A DNA stretch of 64,000 nt, from NCBI RefSeq assembly GCF_030143255.1, contig NZ_JARJNR010000001.1:1-64000 (forward strand), read 5' to 3'. Made by a program: the position numbers and the translations under genes. The notes under the pieces are model-generated. The model worked only from the letters and a program-made list of their open reading frames with translations. It made no database searches and was not told the DNA's origin. Positions 36,448 to 45,268 of this stretch are shown here, one piece after another; positions within the stretch are counted from its first letter, which is position 1; every line of letters starts with the position of its first letter. The DNA is from Frigidibacter sp. SD6-1. GTDB taxonomy: Bacteria; Pseudomonadota; Alphaproteobacteria; Rhodobacterales; Rhodobacteraceae.

Positions 36448-37718
36448 TTGCCGGTCCTGGCGTCGCGCGCGAAGGGGATGAGGCCAAGGATCACCAGCCA
36501 CCCGGCCGTCGCGACCCAGACATATGCCAGCGTCGGCCACGGCATCAGCCCGGTCAGAAGCAGCGTGGCAAGCGCCGACGAGACCAGCGCCGCAGCGACA
36601 GCGATCAGGCGGAGTCCGTCGGCGAGCCGGAAGATCAGGCCGGGCAGAAGGAAGAGCGGCAAGAGGTAATAGTGCTGCCAGCCGAGCGGACCGAAGAGCG
36701 GGATGATGAGGGCTATCGTCAGCCATGAAAGCTCCAGCCGCGCCGACCTCTCCAGTCGCCGGAGCCGCATGAGCCATCCTGCAGCGATCAGTAGGGCGGA
36801 AATGGCCATGGAGCGGCCGATCCAGCCAGGCATGTCGGGAATGAGGAAAATGCTCTGTTGTGGATCGAAGGTTGGTGCGGCGCCAGCCACACCCGCCATT
36901 CCGTAGAGGGCAGTACGAAGGGACAGATTGGCGACCGACATCAGACCGGTATCGCCGACAAGGCCAAGAGCCGCAAAGAAATGCCGGTGGGCCTCAATGC
37001 CGCACAGCAACAAGCCAAGCCCCGCGAGCAAGCCGCCCGCGACCGCAAAGAAAGCCAGGGCGCGCGCGCGGCGTTCGACAAGCAGGATCAGCAAGAAGAG
37101 GACGGGCGAGATCTTGAGGCCCACGGCAACTGCCAGGCACAGGCCCGCCATTGCATCCCGACCTGATTGCAGCCTGTCGAGGCAGAGAAGAAGCAGGAAC
37201 ATGGTCAGGATGGTCGGCTGGTTCTGCTCGAGCGCGTTCTGAGCGGGGGCGGAGAATTGAAGGACGGCGACCGCAACGAGCGCCGAACACCAATAGGGAA
37301 TCGCGCGCTGTCGGGCCTGCCTTGCGACGAGGATAGTCGAGGCGACGACAAGCACGAGATGCAAGACATAGATGGCGCGCGAAAATTGGAACGCATCCAC
37401 CCATCCGGTCAGCGGTGCGACCAGAGCGGCCCAGAGTGGCGGGTAGACATAGGGATAGACCGTTGCTTGAGGCCCACCGATCTGTTCGGCCAATCCGATC
37501 CAGCTGGGCGGTGTGCCGCCAAAGAAGTGCGGCGGCGCGTCGTAGATCAGGCCTGGCGCGCCGTTGTTCAAGAACCAGCCTGCGAAATAGACCGCCGACA
37601 AGTCGCCCGGAAGTTCGTTCCAGAAATGGAAGAGCTGGAAGATCGCCCAGGTGCCTACGATTGCAAGTGCGAAGATGCGATCAGCTGCGCCTCCAGAGTT
37701 GAATGCACCCTGTCTCAC
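36417..37718 (-). CDS. GT87-like (DUF2029) polyprenol-linked mannosyltransferase-type membrane protein
   Basis: This 433-residue protein has about ten transmembrane helices and the GT-C layout with conserved YPPLWA in PYVYPPLWAALVAPL (about 95-109) and early acidic loop residues (DAPPHF). GT87 enzymes use polyprenyl-phosphate sugars at the membrane. The GTG at 37718 overlaps the upstream paralogue's stop (GTGA). An ATG further upstream lies in the other gene and is rejected. Sugar and acceptor unknown. Confidence 0.82.
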   Translation of the reverse strand: MRQGAFNSGGAADRIFALAIVGTWAIFQLFHFWNELPGDLSAVYFAGWFLNNGAPGLIYDAPPHFFGGTPPSWIGLAEQIGGPQATVYPYVYPPLWAALVAPLTGWVDAFQFSRAIYVLHLVLVVASTILVARQARQRAIPYWCSALVAVAVLQFSAPAQNALEQNQPTILTMFLLLLCLDRLQSGRDAMAGLCLAVAVGLKISPVLFLLILLVERRARALAFFAVAGGLLAGLGLLLCGIEAHRHFFAALGLVGDTGLMSVANLSLRTALYGMAGVAGAAPTFDPQQSIFLIPDMPGWIGRSMAISALLIAAGWLMRLRRLERSARLELSWLTIALIIPLFGPLGWQHYYLLPLFLLPGLIFRLADGLRLIAVAAALVSSALATLLLTGLMPWPTLAYVWVATAGWLVILGLIPFARDARTGNQNGLTTLPE

Positions 37719-39097
37719 GACCCGTTGGCCTGATCGCGACGCCACATGCTCGTCGTGCGCGTCCCGCCGATCAGGAACAGAACGGCGAGCAGGGAGAAAG
37801 CGGCTGTACCGAGAAGCTGACAGATCGCGCCCTGCTTCGCTAGGGTGGTAGCTCCGAAGGGAATCCAGGAAAGCGCGAACGGAGAGGTGAGCAAGGCAGA
37901 AAGGACGAGGGCGCCGGTCCCGATCCAGCGACCGGCTCGCTCGATCAGCGAAGGCACGAAGGCGAGCGGGGCAATGAAATAATAGGACCAGGCAAGCGGA
38001 CCGGTCAGGGCCAGCAACGTCAGCGCAGAAGGCCACAGTGACGCACGAATGTAGTCTCGCGAGCCCGTCCTCTCCGCCCTGCGAAAAAGGAAAAGAACGG
38101 TGATGATGCCCGCAACCTGCATGAGGTTGGAGCAAAAATGAAACATTGGCGGCTCTGACAGGACCGAAAAGCGCCCGACAGCGGCGGGATCAGCAAGGGT
38201 GGAAGCGGCGGTAATCACCTGCAACTGATCCGAGAAAAAGAGAATCGCCGCTGCGCTTTCCAGCGAGAAGTTGAGACGTGTCATCATCGAGGTCGCGCTG
38301 ATGTCGCCAAGGACCGAAAGAAACTCGCGGTGTAGCGGCCAGCCCGCGCACAGGATCGACGCAAGCCCCAGGGCAGTGCCTACCAGCCCGAAGCTCACCG
38401 CTGCGCTTCGTCTGCCGGTGGCAATCCAGATCAGCGCGATCACAGCTGGGAAGAGCTTCAGGCTCGCGGCAAGCGCCAGCGCCGCGCCGCCCAGCTTTCC
38501 GTTGCCGTGCTCGGTACGTTCAATCGCAAGGAGCGTCAGGAATGCAACGAGAATCTGCGGCTGGTTTTCATAAAGAGCAATGATGCCGGAGGCAGACACC
38601 AGAAAGAAGCCAAGGCCGACAAGCATGAACCGTGTCTGGCTCATCCGGGGCGCGGCAAGCCGATGAGCGAGCGCAAGCGTTCCGACCATCATCAGCGCGT
38701 TCAGGGCGCTGGCGATCCGTATCAGCGTACCGATGTCGGAAATCTTGGCGAACTGGGCGGCGACCCAGGCCCAGAGCGGTGGGTAGACGAAGGGGTAAAC
38801 AAGACCTTTGTAGCCTTCCGCCTTCAGCTCTGCCACCCATTCGATCGGCGGCTGCATGGTGTATACGCCGTTGTGTGGCGGGTAGATCAGGTCGTACCTC
38901 CCCTCGGCAAAGGCCCGCCCCGCCATCCAGCCGGCACGAAAATCGGCCGATGCGCCACCGCCGAACTGCCAGACCGTCAAAAGGACCAGCACGAGTGCGA
39001 CGACGACAGAGCCGGGTGTCAGGCCGAAGATTCTTGGGCCAGTCCCAAGACCGGGCGCTCTGCGCGACATGCGGACGGTGATTGTTTCCGAATTCAT
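37715..39097 (-). CDS. GT87-like (DUF2029) membrane glycosyltransferase, paralogue
   Basis: This 460-residue polytopic protein resembles its downstream neighbour: after one N-terminal helix (about 29-46) it has an acidic DFRAGWMAGRAFAEGRYDLIYPP loop and YPFVYPPLWAWVAAQFA near residue 102, then ENQPQILVAFLTLLA, matching ALEQNQPTILTMFLLLL in the neighbour. The two probably arose by tandem duplication and are co-transcribed. GC is slightly below the window average. Probable role in surface polysaccharide or lipid glycosylation (inference). Confidence 0.82.
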   Translation of the reverse strand: MNSETITVRMSRRAPGLGTGPRIFGLTPGSVVVALVLVLLTVWQFGGGASADFRAGWMAGRAFAEGRYDLIYPPHNGVYTMQPPIEWVAELKAEGYKGLVYPFVYPPLWAWVAAQFAKISDIGTLIRIASALNALMMVGTLALAHRLAAPRMSQTRFMLVGLGFFLVSASGIIALYENQPQILVAFLTLLAIERTEHGNGKLGGAALALAASLKLFPAVIALIWIATGRRSAAVSFGLVGTALGLASILCAGWPLHREFLSVLGDISATSMMTRLNFSLESAAAILFFSDQLQVITAASTLADPAAVGRFSVLSEPPMFHFCSNLMQVAGIITVLFLFRRAERTGSRDYIRASLWPSALTLLALTGPLAWSYYFIAPLAFVPSLIERAGRWIGTGALVLSALLTSPFALSWIPFGATTLAKQGAICQLLGTAAFSLLAVLFLIGGTRTTSMWRRDQANGS

Positions 39098-39298
39098 GAA
39101 GTTCGATTGGTGGAAAAATCTGGCGCGACTATGGCGTAAAGCGAAAGATATTGGGCTTCGTCAAGTCCATGTTGCTGCATCTCGCAGTGCAAGAGGCATC
39201 TGCGCCACGACCAATGGGTGGGGCGGCCCCCTTGACTTCGGCCCCGCGCGCATGTGTATCGGCGCGAACCGAAAGATTGCCTCTCGAAGGGGACGACC

Positions 39299-41074
39299 AT
39301 GCACGCCTACCGCAGCCATACCTGCGCCGATCTCAACAAGTCGCACGCGGGCGAGACGGTCCGCCTGTCGGGCTGGGTCCATCGGGTGCGCGATCATGGC
39401 GGGGTCCTCTTCATCGATCTGCGCGACCATTACGGCATGACCCAGGTTCTGGCCGACGGCGACAGCCCCGCCTTCGCGGCGATCGAGAAGCTGAAGGCCG
39501 AAACGGTGATCCGTGTGGATGGCCGCGTTAAGGCCCGCGACGCCTCGCTCGTGAACCCCAAGATCCCGACCGGCGAGATCGAAGTCTATGCGATGGCCGT
39601 CGAAGTGCTCGGCCCGGCCGAGGAACTGCCGCTGCCGGTCTTCGGCGATCTCGACTATCCCGAGGAAACCCGCCTGACCTACCGCTTCCTTGACCTGCGC
39701 CGCGAGGGGCTGCACCGCAACATGATGCTGCGCTCGAACGTGGTGCGCTCGATCCGCAACCGCATGTGGTCGGCGGGCTTCAACGAGTTTCAGACCCCGA
39801 TCATCACCGCGTCCTCCCCCGAAGGCGCGCGCGACTTCCTGGTGCCTTCCCGCCTGCACCCCGGCAAGTTCTACGCCCTGCCGCAGGCGCCCCAGCAGTT
39901 CAAGCAGCTGATCATGGTCGCGGGCTTCGACCGTTATTTCCAGATCGCGCCCTGCTTCCGCGACGAGGATCCCCGCGCCGACCGGTCGCCCACCGATTTC
40001 TACCAGCTCGACATCGAGATGTCGTTCGTCGAGCAGGAAGATGTGTTCGCCGCCGTCCAGCCGGTCATTCAGGGTCTTTTCGAGGAGTTCGGCGGCGGGC
40101 GGAAGGTCTATGCCGACTGGGAACGGATCGCCTACAAGGACGCGCTGAAATGGTATGGCTCCGACAAGCCCGACCTGCGCAATCCGATCAGGATGGCCGA
40201 TGTCAGCGAGCATTTCCGCGGCTCGGGCTTCGCGATCTTCGCCAAGCTTCTGGAACAGCCGGGCAACGAGGTTCGCGCCATTCCCGCCCCCACCGGCGGC
40301 AGCCGCAAGTTCGCCGACCGGATGAATGCCTTCGCCCAGAAGGAAGGGCTGCCGGGGATGGGCTATATCTTCTGGCGGAAGGCCGAGGACGGCTCGACCG
40401 AGGCGGCCGGGCCGATTGCCAAGGCGCTGGGGGACGAAAAGACCGAAGCGATCCGGGTGGAGCTTGGCCTGAACGAAGGCGACGCCGTCTTCTTCCTCGG
40501 CGGCAAGCCGGAAACGTTCGAGGCGGTCGCGGGCCGGGCGCGGAACGAGATCGGGCGCGAGCTGGGCCTGACCGAAGAAAACTGCTTCAGGTTCGCCTGG
40601 ATCGTCGATTTCCCGATGTACGAGAAGACCGACGAGGGCAAGATCGACTTTTCCCACAACCCGTTCTCGATGCCGCAGGGGGGCATGGAGGCGCTGATGG
40701 GCGATCCTTTGAAGGTCCATGCCTACCAGTACGACCTCGCCTGCAACGGTTATGAGCTCATCTCCGGCGGCATCCGCAACCACAAGCCCGAGATCATGTT
40801 CAAGGCCTTCGAATTGGCGGGCTATCCGAAGGACGAGGTCGAGAAGCGCTTTGGCGGCATGGTCAAGGCGTTCAAATACGGCGCCCCCCCGCACGGCGGT
40901 TGCGCGGCGGGGATCGACCGGATCGTGATGCTTCTGGCCGACGAGGCCAACATCCGCCAGGTCATCATGTTCCCGATGAACCAGCGGGCCGAGGATCTGA
41001 TGATGGGCGCGCCGTCGGAACCGACGAACGAGCAGTTGCGCGACCTGCGCCTCAGGGTGATTCCGAAGGAATAA
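39299..41074 (+). CDS. aspS: Aspartyl-tRNA synthetase
   Basis: This 591-residue class II synthetase charges tRNA-Asp, and probably tRNA-Asn in this group. An N-terminal OB-fold anticodon domain covers about 1-110; the catalytic core has class II motif 2 ([24 protein letters not shown], near 219-242) and motif 3 ([13 protein letters not shown], near 537-549), with the bacterial GAD insert at about 300-425. GAAGGGGACGACC precedes ATG 39299. A strong intrinsic terminator follows. Confidence 0.97.
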   Translation: MHAYRSHTCADLNKSHAGETVRLSGWVHRVRDHGGVLFIDLRDHYGMTQVLADGDSPAFAAIEKLKAETVIRVDGRVKARDASLVNPKIPTGEIEVYAMAVEVLGPAEELPLPVFGDLDYPEETRLTYRFLDLRREGLHRNMMLRSNVVRSIRNRMWSAGFNEFQTPIITASSPEGARDFLVPSRLHPGKFYALPQAPQQFKQLIMVAGFDRYFQIAPCFRDEDPRADRSPTDFYQLDIEMSFVEQEDVFAAVQPVIQGLFEEFGGGRKVYADWERIAYKDALKWYGSDKPDLRNPIRMADVSEHFRGSGFAIFAKLLEQPGNEVRAIPAPTGGSRKFADRMNAFAQKEGLPGMGYIFWRKAEDGSTEAAGPIAKALGDEKTEAIRVELGLNEGDAVFFLGGKPETFEAVAGRARNEIGRELGLTEENCFRFAWIVDFPMYEKTDEGKIDFSHNPFSMPQGGMEALMGDPLKVHAYQYDLACNGYELISGGIRNHKPEIMFKAFELAGYPKDEVEKRFGGMVKAFKYGAPPHGGCAAGIDRIVMLLADEANIRQVIMFPMNQRAEDLMMGAPSEPTNEQLRDLRLRVIPKE

Positions 41075-41097
41075 GGCCGCGCGCCTTGGGAAAAGAC

Positions 41098-41127
41098 AAA
41101 GGCCCGGGGTCAAACCCCGGGCCTTTT
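41098..41127 (+). terminator. Intrinsic terminator of aspS
   Basis: GGCCCGGGG (41101-41109) and CCCCGGGCC (41115-41123) form a perfect 9-bp stem with TCAAA loop, preceded by AAA and followed by TTTT. It ends aspS transcription and can act in reverse for the convergent short gene. Confidence 0.88.
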
Positions 41128-41200
41128 GCTGCCTGCCGGCGTCACCGTGAGTATCGCGGCCGAAATGCCGCCCGTTCGCGGTACAGGCGAGAAAACTGTC

Positions 41201-41329
41201 CTAGAGGGCCGACGCGGCGGTTGCCGCGATCGAGAAAACCAGCGAGGCGGCGCCAAGCGTGAAGACCGTCCAGTGGGCGGCGCGGGTCAGTCTGTCGTTC
41301 AGGGCGATACGCAGAATGCGGTCCGTCAT
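41201..41329 (-). CDS. Possible 42-residue single-pass membrane protein
   Basis: MTDRILRIALNDRLTRAAHW is followed by a hydrophobic segment (about 22-40). GAGGTTGAG precedes the ATG at 41329. The frame stays open further upstream, but that part overlaps the divergent acetyltransferase start and looks non-coding. No family recognised; the start signal and amphipathic-then-hydrophobic pattern are the only support. Confidence 0.42.
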   Translation of the reverse strand: MTDRILRIALNDRLTRAAHWTVFTLGAASLVFSIAATAASAL

Positions 41330-41546
41330 CTCAACCTCATGTCCGGCGGCGGCCGGGAAATACAGATGGGGCAAGGATCGCCGCCAATTGGGGCCGAAAT
41401 GCGGAATGCGGGTGACGGGGCGGGGGCGATTTCCGCCAGATATCATGGCGGCAGACCTGCTGCGGCGCTTTGCGCCTTTCGCGGCGGCATGGCAGCCTGA
41501 GCCGCGCAAGCGCCGCCCGAATCGGCGCAGGAAAGGCCATGGCGAG

Positions 41547-42269
41547 ATGACGAAGACTGCCCCGACAGGGCCGGACGTGCCGGACTGGCGCCCCGCCTGC
41601 CGGCCCGAGGAGAAAGACATGGCGGGCCGCCACGTCAACCTCGAAAGGCTGGGTGCGGCGGCGCATGCGACAGAGCTGCATGCGGCCTTTGCCGGTCGGC
41701 CTGACCTCTGGACCTACATGGGCTACGGCCCCTTCGCGGCCGAGGACGACTACCGGCGCTGGATCGAAGGGATGGAGGGCCAGCGCGACCCCTGTTTCTA
41801 CGCGATCCGCGATCTGTCCAGCGGCCGGGCGGCGGGCGTCGCCGCCTTTCTGCGCATCACGCCCGATCATGGCACCATCGAGGTCGGCCATATCTGCCTG
41901 TCGCCGGCGCTGCAGGGCACCCGCGCCGCCACCGAGGCGATGGTGCTGATGATGGGCTGGGCCTTCGCCAACGGCTATCGCCGCTATGAATGGAAATGCG
42001 ATGCGCTGAACCGCCCGTCGCGGCGCGCCGCCGAGCGCTTCGGCTTTTCCTACGAGGGTACCTTCCGCCAGCATATGGTCTACAAGGGCCGCAACCGCGA
42101 CACCGCCTGGTTCGCGATGACCGATGGCGACTGGGCGCGGCTCGAACCCTGCTTCGACCGCTGGCTCGCCGACGGGAATTTCGATGCTGAAGGGCGGCAG
42201 CGCGACAGCCTCTCGGCGCTTACCCGCCCGGTTCTGGTGACGACCGACCCCGACCGCGCCGCGGGCTGA
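41547..42269 (+). CDS. GNAT-family N-acetyltransferase, RimJ/RimL type
   Basis: This 240-residue protein has the RimJ/L-type fold: VNLERLGAAAHATELHAAF, then acetyl-CoA pocket SPALQGTRAATEAM near residue 123, and WKCDALNRPSRRAAERFGFSYEG with conserved N-x-x-S-x-x-A-x-x-x-G-F. It probably acetylates a small amine or protein N terminus. The ATG at 41547 is preceded by a weak ribosome-binding site; an internal methionine 25 residues in (DMAGRHVNLE) is an alternative. Confidence 0.88.
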   Translation: MTKTAPTGPDVPDWRPACRPEEKDMAGRHVNLERLGAAAHATELHAAFAGRPDLWTYMGYGPFAAEDDYRRWIEGMEGQRDPCFYAIRDLSSGRAAGVAAFLRITPDHGTIEVGHICLSPALQGTRAATEAMVLMMGWAFANGYRRYEWKCDALNRPSRRAAERFGFSYEGTFRQHMVYKGRNRDTAWFAMTDGDWARLEPCFDRWLADGNFDAEGRQRDSLSALTRPVLVTTDPDRAAG

Positions 42270-42306
42270 GGCCGCAGGCGCGCCGCCGGTTCTGTCGCGG
42301 CCCCTG

Positions 42307-43005
42307 TCAGAAGGAAGAACCCGCCGCCAGCCGGTCGCGGACCAGTGCCGACAGTTCGCCCGGCGCGTGGTCATGATCGCCCGCCATCGCCTCTGCCGCG
42401 TCGGCAAGCGCGCCGTCATGGGCGATGCGTGCAACGCCCACGAGGAAGCGCGACAGATAGTCCAGCCGCCCGTCATCCGGCGCATGGTCGAGAATATCCG
42501 CGGCATGCAGCAGGTCGTCGCGGAGCGCCATCCGGTCGGGTTCGATCCGGTCGCCCGGCTGGATCTGCGGCCGGGCGCCGCCGACGGCGGGCAGGGCGGC
42601 AAGGATCGCGCGCTGGAAGGCCGCGAGGCTTTCGATCGGCTTTGTCAGAAACCCGTCGGCGCCGCGCGCCCGCGCCTCTGCCTCCAACCCCGGATCGCCG
42701 CTTGCCCCGAGGATCGCGGGAATGCGCGGCCGCGCGGCCGCGAGCTCGGCGATCAGATCAAGGCCCGATCCGTCCGGCAGGCCGGGATCGACGATCACCA
42801 CCGTCGGCCGGTAGGTCATCAGATGCCGCCGCGCCGAGCCCAGACAATCCGCACGCCTGATCCGCGCGCCGGAGCGCAGGCAGAGAAGGCGCATCGCTTC
42901 GCAGGCAAACCTGCTGTCCTCGACCACCAGCACGGTCAGCCCCCAAAGCGGGCGGCCCGGTTGCGGCGCCTGTGTCACCAGAAGTTCGGTCAGATCGTCG
43001 GCCAT
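42307..43005 (-). CDS. Single-domain-type response regulator with C-terminal helical region
   Basis: This 232-residue protein has a receiver domain at about 22-140: acidic pocket VLVVEDSRF near 26, phospho-acceptor VVIVDPGLPDGSG near 72 and the conserved lysine FLTKPIES near 120. The C-terminal ~80 residues are helical with no DNA-binding or enzymatic motif seen. AAGGGGACGAG precedes ATG 43005. The cognate kinase is not in the window. Confidence 0.87.
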   Translation of the reverse strand: MADDLTELLVTQAPQPGRPLWGLTVLVVEDSRFACEAMRLLCLRSGARIRRADCLGSARRHLMTYRPTVVIVDPGLPDGSGLDLIAELAAARPRIPAILGASGDPGLEAEARARGADGFLTKPIESLAAFQRAILAALPAVGGARPQIQPGDRIEPDRMALRDDLLHAADILDHAPDDGRLDYLSRFLVGVARIAHDGALADAAEAMAGDHDHAPGELSALVRDRLAAGSSF

Positions 43006-43165
43006 CTCGTCCCCTTGCGGTTCGTCGGCTGGGTCATCGGGGACAAGCCTAGAATCGCTGTAGCTAACGGACGGTAAACAGCAGCCAGGAACCTGTGCGA
43101 CAGTCTTTCGCTTGCGTGGGCCGCCGCGCCGCCGCATAACTCGCCGCGACCAGATGGGGGAAAGA

Positions 43166-43570
43166 ATGATCGGCCGCCTGAACCATGTCGCCATCGCCGT
43201 GCCCGACCTCGAGGCCGCCGCCGCGCAGTATCGCACCACGCTCGGCGCCGCCGTACGCGCCCCGCAGGACGAGCCCGACCATGGCGTCACGGTCGTCTTC
43301 ATCGACCTGCCGAACACCAAGATCGAACTTCTCTATCCGCTTGGCGAGAACTCCCCGATCCAGGGCTTCCTCGACAAGAACCCCTCGGGCGGCATCCATC
43401 ACCTCTGCTACGAGGTCGAGGATATCATCGCCGCCCGCGACCGGCTGAAAGCCGAGGGCGCGCGGGTTCTGGGCACGGGCGAGCCGAAGATCGGCGCCCA
43501 TGGCAAGCCGGTCCTCTTCCTGCACCCGAAGGATTTCAACGGCTGCCTGATCGAGCTGGAGCAGGTCTGA
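43166..43570 (+). CDS. mce: Methylmalonyl-CoA epimerase
   Basis: This 134-residue vicinal-oxygen-chelate protein interconverts R- and S-methylmalonyl-CoA in propionate breakdown. It has metal-ligand histidine in RLNHVAIAVPDLE (H7), GIHHLCYEVEDI near 76-87 with the second histidine, and a glutamate in GCLIELEQV at the end. The stop overlaps the next start by one base (TGATG). Confidence 0.93.
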   Translation: MIGRLNHVAIAVPDLEAAAAQYRTTLGAAVRAPQDEPDHGVTVVFIDLPNTKIELLYPLGENSPIQGFLDKNPSGGIHHLCYEVEDIIAARDRLKAEGARVLGTGEPKIGAHGKPVLFLHPKDFNGCLIELEQV

Positions 43571-43851
43571 TGAACCTCACCGGCGGCATCGTCCTTTTCG
43601 CGGTCATCTGGTTTCTGGTCTTCTTCGTCGTGCTGCAGGCCACGCCCGGCAGTCAGGCAGACGCAGGCGATGTGGTGCCGGGCACGCCCGCATCGGCGCC
43701 TTCGGACGCGCGCATCCTGTGGAAGGCGAAGATCACCACGATCATCACAGTGCTGATCTGGGCCGCGATCGCCGCCGTCATCTTTTCGGGCGTCATCGAT
43801 ATCTACGACCTCGATTTCTTCGGCCGCCTCGGGCCTCGCCCGGCGGGCTGA
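43570..43851 (+). CDS. DUF1467 family membrane protein
   Basis: This 93-residue protein has two transmembrane helices (about 4-23 and 54-76), the signature layout of DUF1467, which in alphaproteobacteria commonly follows the methylmalonyl-CoA epimerase gene. Function unknown. Coupled to the upstream gene by TGATG. Confidence 0.88.
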   Translation: MNLTGGIVLFAVIWFLVFFVVLQATPGSQADAGDVVPGTPASAPSDARILWKAKITTIITVLIWAAIAAVIFSGVIDIYDLDFFGRLGPRPAG

Positions 43852-43857
43852 GGCGCT

Positions 43858-44547
43858 TCAGCGCCCCGTCAGCCGGTGGAAGATGTGGGTGAAGGTCGCA
43901 ACCCCGAGGACCGGGATCACCAGATTGATGAAGGGTAGGGACAGCGGCGCCGCCATCAGCGCCCCGGCCAGCCAGACCGTGCCGCCGTTCGCCCTGCGCA
44001 GCGCCTTCGCCTCGACCGGCCCGAGCCGCCGCGCCGCGACCGTCTCGAAATATTCCCGCCCCAGCAGATAGCCGTTCACCGCCCAGAACATCAAAGGTGC
44101 GAAGGGGCCGACGAAGAGGTAGAGGATCAGCGCCAGGAGGTTCACCGCGATCAGGACGCCGAAGAAGTTCACCGACCGGACCAGGCCCTCATAGAAGCTC
44201 TGGCCCCGCGCCGGGGGCAGGCGCGGGTAATGGCGGTCCTCGACCGCGTCCGCCACATCTTCGAGGAAAAGACCGGAAAAGAGCGCGGCGACCGGCAGCA
44301 TCAGGAAGACCGAAAGTCCGATCATCAGGAGGAGCGATCCCCAGCCGAGCAGGTCCTTCACCCAGTGCACCTCGCCGATGAAGGGCAGGGTCAGGCTGTC
44401 GGGCGTGAACCAGCCGATGAGCTGCAGGAACAGCGCATAGAGTGCGAAGAGAAGTGCCAGCGCGAGGCCGACGCCCAGCGCGAAGACCTTCAGGAACCGC
44501 CGGTCGCCGAGCTGCCCGATGGCGGCGAGGAAGGAGGAAAGGATCAT
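43858..44547 (-). CDS. EI24/CysZ-like membrane protein
   Basis: This 229-residue protein has four to five membrane segments and EI24 features (FLEDVADAVEDRHYP near residue 95, GYLLGREYFETVAARRL near 158). Members include the sulfate transporter CysZ, but no sulfur genes are nearby. GGAAGGAGGAAAGG-type signal precedes the start on the minus strand less clearly; the start overlaps the nitroreductase stop by four bases, so the two are co-translated. Confidence 0.87.
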   Translation of the reverse strand: MILSSFLAAIGQLGDRRFLKVFALGVGLALALLFALYALFLQLIGWFTPDSLTLPFIGEVHWVKDLLGWGSLLLMIGLSVFLMLPVAALFSGLFLEDVADAVEDRHYPRLPPARGQSFYEGLVRSVNFFGVLIAVNLLALILYLFVGPFAPLMFWAVNGYLLGREYFETVAARRLGPVEAKALRRANGGTVWLAGALMAAPLSLPFINLVIPVLGVATFTHIFHRLTGR

Positions 44548-45122
44548 GCCGGGGCCCAGGTGACGATCTTCTCAAGGTCCGGGCGCGGCCGGTCGGGCGG
44601 CACGGAGGTCTCGGTGCCGAGATGGACAAGACCCGCCACCCACTCACCGGGCTGAAGGCAAAGCCCCTCGCGGCAGATCACCTCGTCCGAGGCGACCCAG
44701 CCGGTCAGCCAGTTCGCGCCATAGCCTTCCGCCGCCGCCGCGTTCAGAAGCGTGACGCAGACGGCACCGGTCGACAGCACTTGTTCGATTTCCGGAATCT
44801 TTTCGGTCGAACAGGGGCGTTTCACGACGGCAATTGTCAGATTTGAATCGGTGAACTGCGCGACGCCCTTCGCTGTCTGCTCGGCATCGCGACCGGTTGC
44901 TGGCCCGCGGACCGCCGCGAGCCGCGCCAGACGGTCAAGCGCGGGTTTGTCCAGCACCACGAACCGCCAGGGTTCCAGCTTGCCATGGTCGGGCACGCGG
45001 ACGGCGGCGGTCAGGATGCGCAGCAGCTGCTCCCGCCCCGGCACCGGCAGTGTCAGCGTCCGCGCCGGACGCGAACGGCGGGTCAGAAGAAAGTCCATCA
45101 CGGCGGGGTTCGGATCGGGCAT
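44544..45122 (-). CDS. Nitroreductase-family oxidoreductase
   Basis: This 192-residue flavoprotein fits the nitroreductase fold: FLLTRRSRPARTL near residue 11 (FMN contact RRS), VRVPDHGKLEPWRFVVLD near 42 and a C-terminal FMN-binding GLVHLGTETSVPPDRPRP. It reduces nitro compounds or quinones with NAD(P)H. GGAGGTGCCG precedes ATG 45122. It is upstream of, and coupled to, the EI24 gene. Confidence 0.9.
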   Translation of the reverse strand: MPDPNPAVMDFLLTRRSRPARTLTLPVPGREQLLRILTAAVRVPDHGKLEPWRFVVLDKPALDRLARLAAVRGPATGRDAEQTAKGVAQFTDSNLTIAVVKRPCSTEKIPEIEQVLSTGAVCVTLLNAAAAEGYGANWLTGWVASDEVICREGLCLQPGEWVAGLVHLGTETSVPPDRPRPDLEKIVTWAPA

Positions 45123-45177
45123 CGGCACCTCCTTGGTCCCCGCTGATGTCGGCCATCGCAACCCGACAATCAAGGGG

Positions 45178-45248
45178 TGCGGATTTCGTGACGAAATCCG
45201 CACGGACCCTTTGAAAGGGTCCGGTCCGATTTCTTTGCAAGAAATCGG
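45178..45248. repeat. Three consecutive perfect hairpins (REP-like element)
   Basis: Arm pairs are 45178-45188/45192-45202 (11 bp, TGA loop), 45203-45211/45215-45223 (9 bp, TGA loop) and 45226-45235/45239-45248 (10 bp, TGC loop). They fill the intergenic space between the HDAC-like gene and the nitroreductase gene, both minus strand. The tight packing and three-base loops look like an assembled repetitive element; mRNA stabilisation or termination are possible roles. Confidence 0.7.
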
Positions 45249-45268
45249 TTGGCCGGATACCGGCGTGG

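Noticed and set aside
39161-41113. Long minus-strand frame antisense to aspS
   Set aside because: aspS is full-length and conserved on the plus strand.
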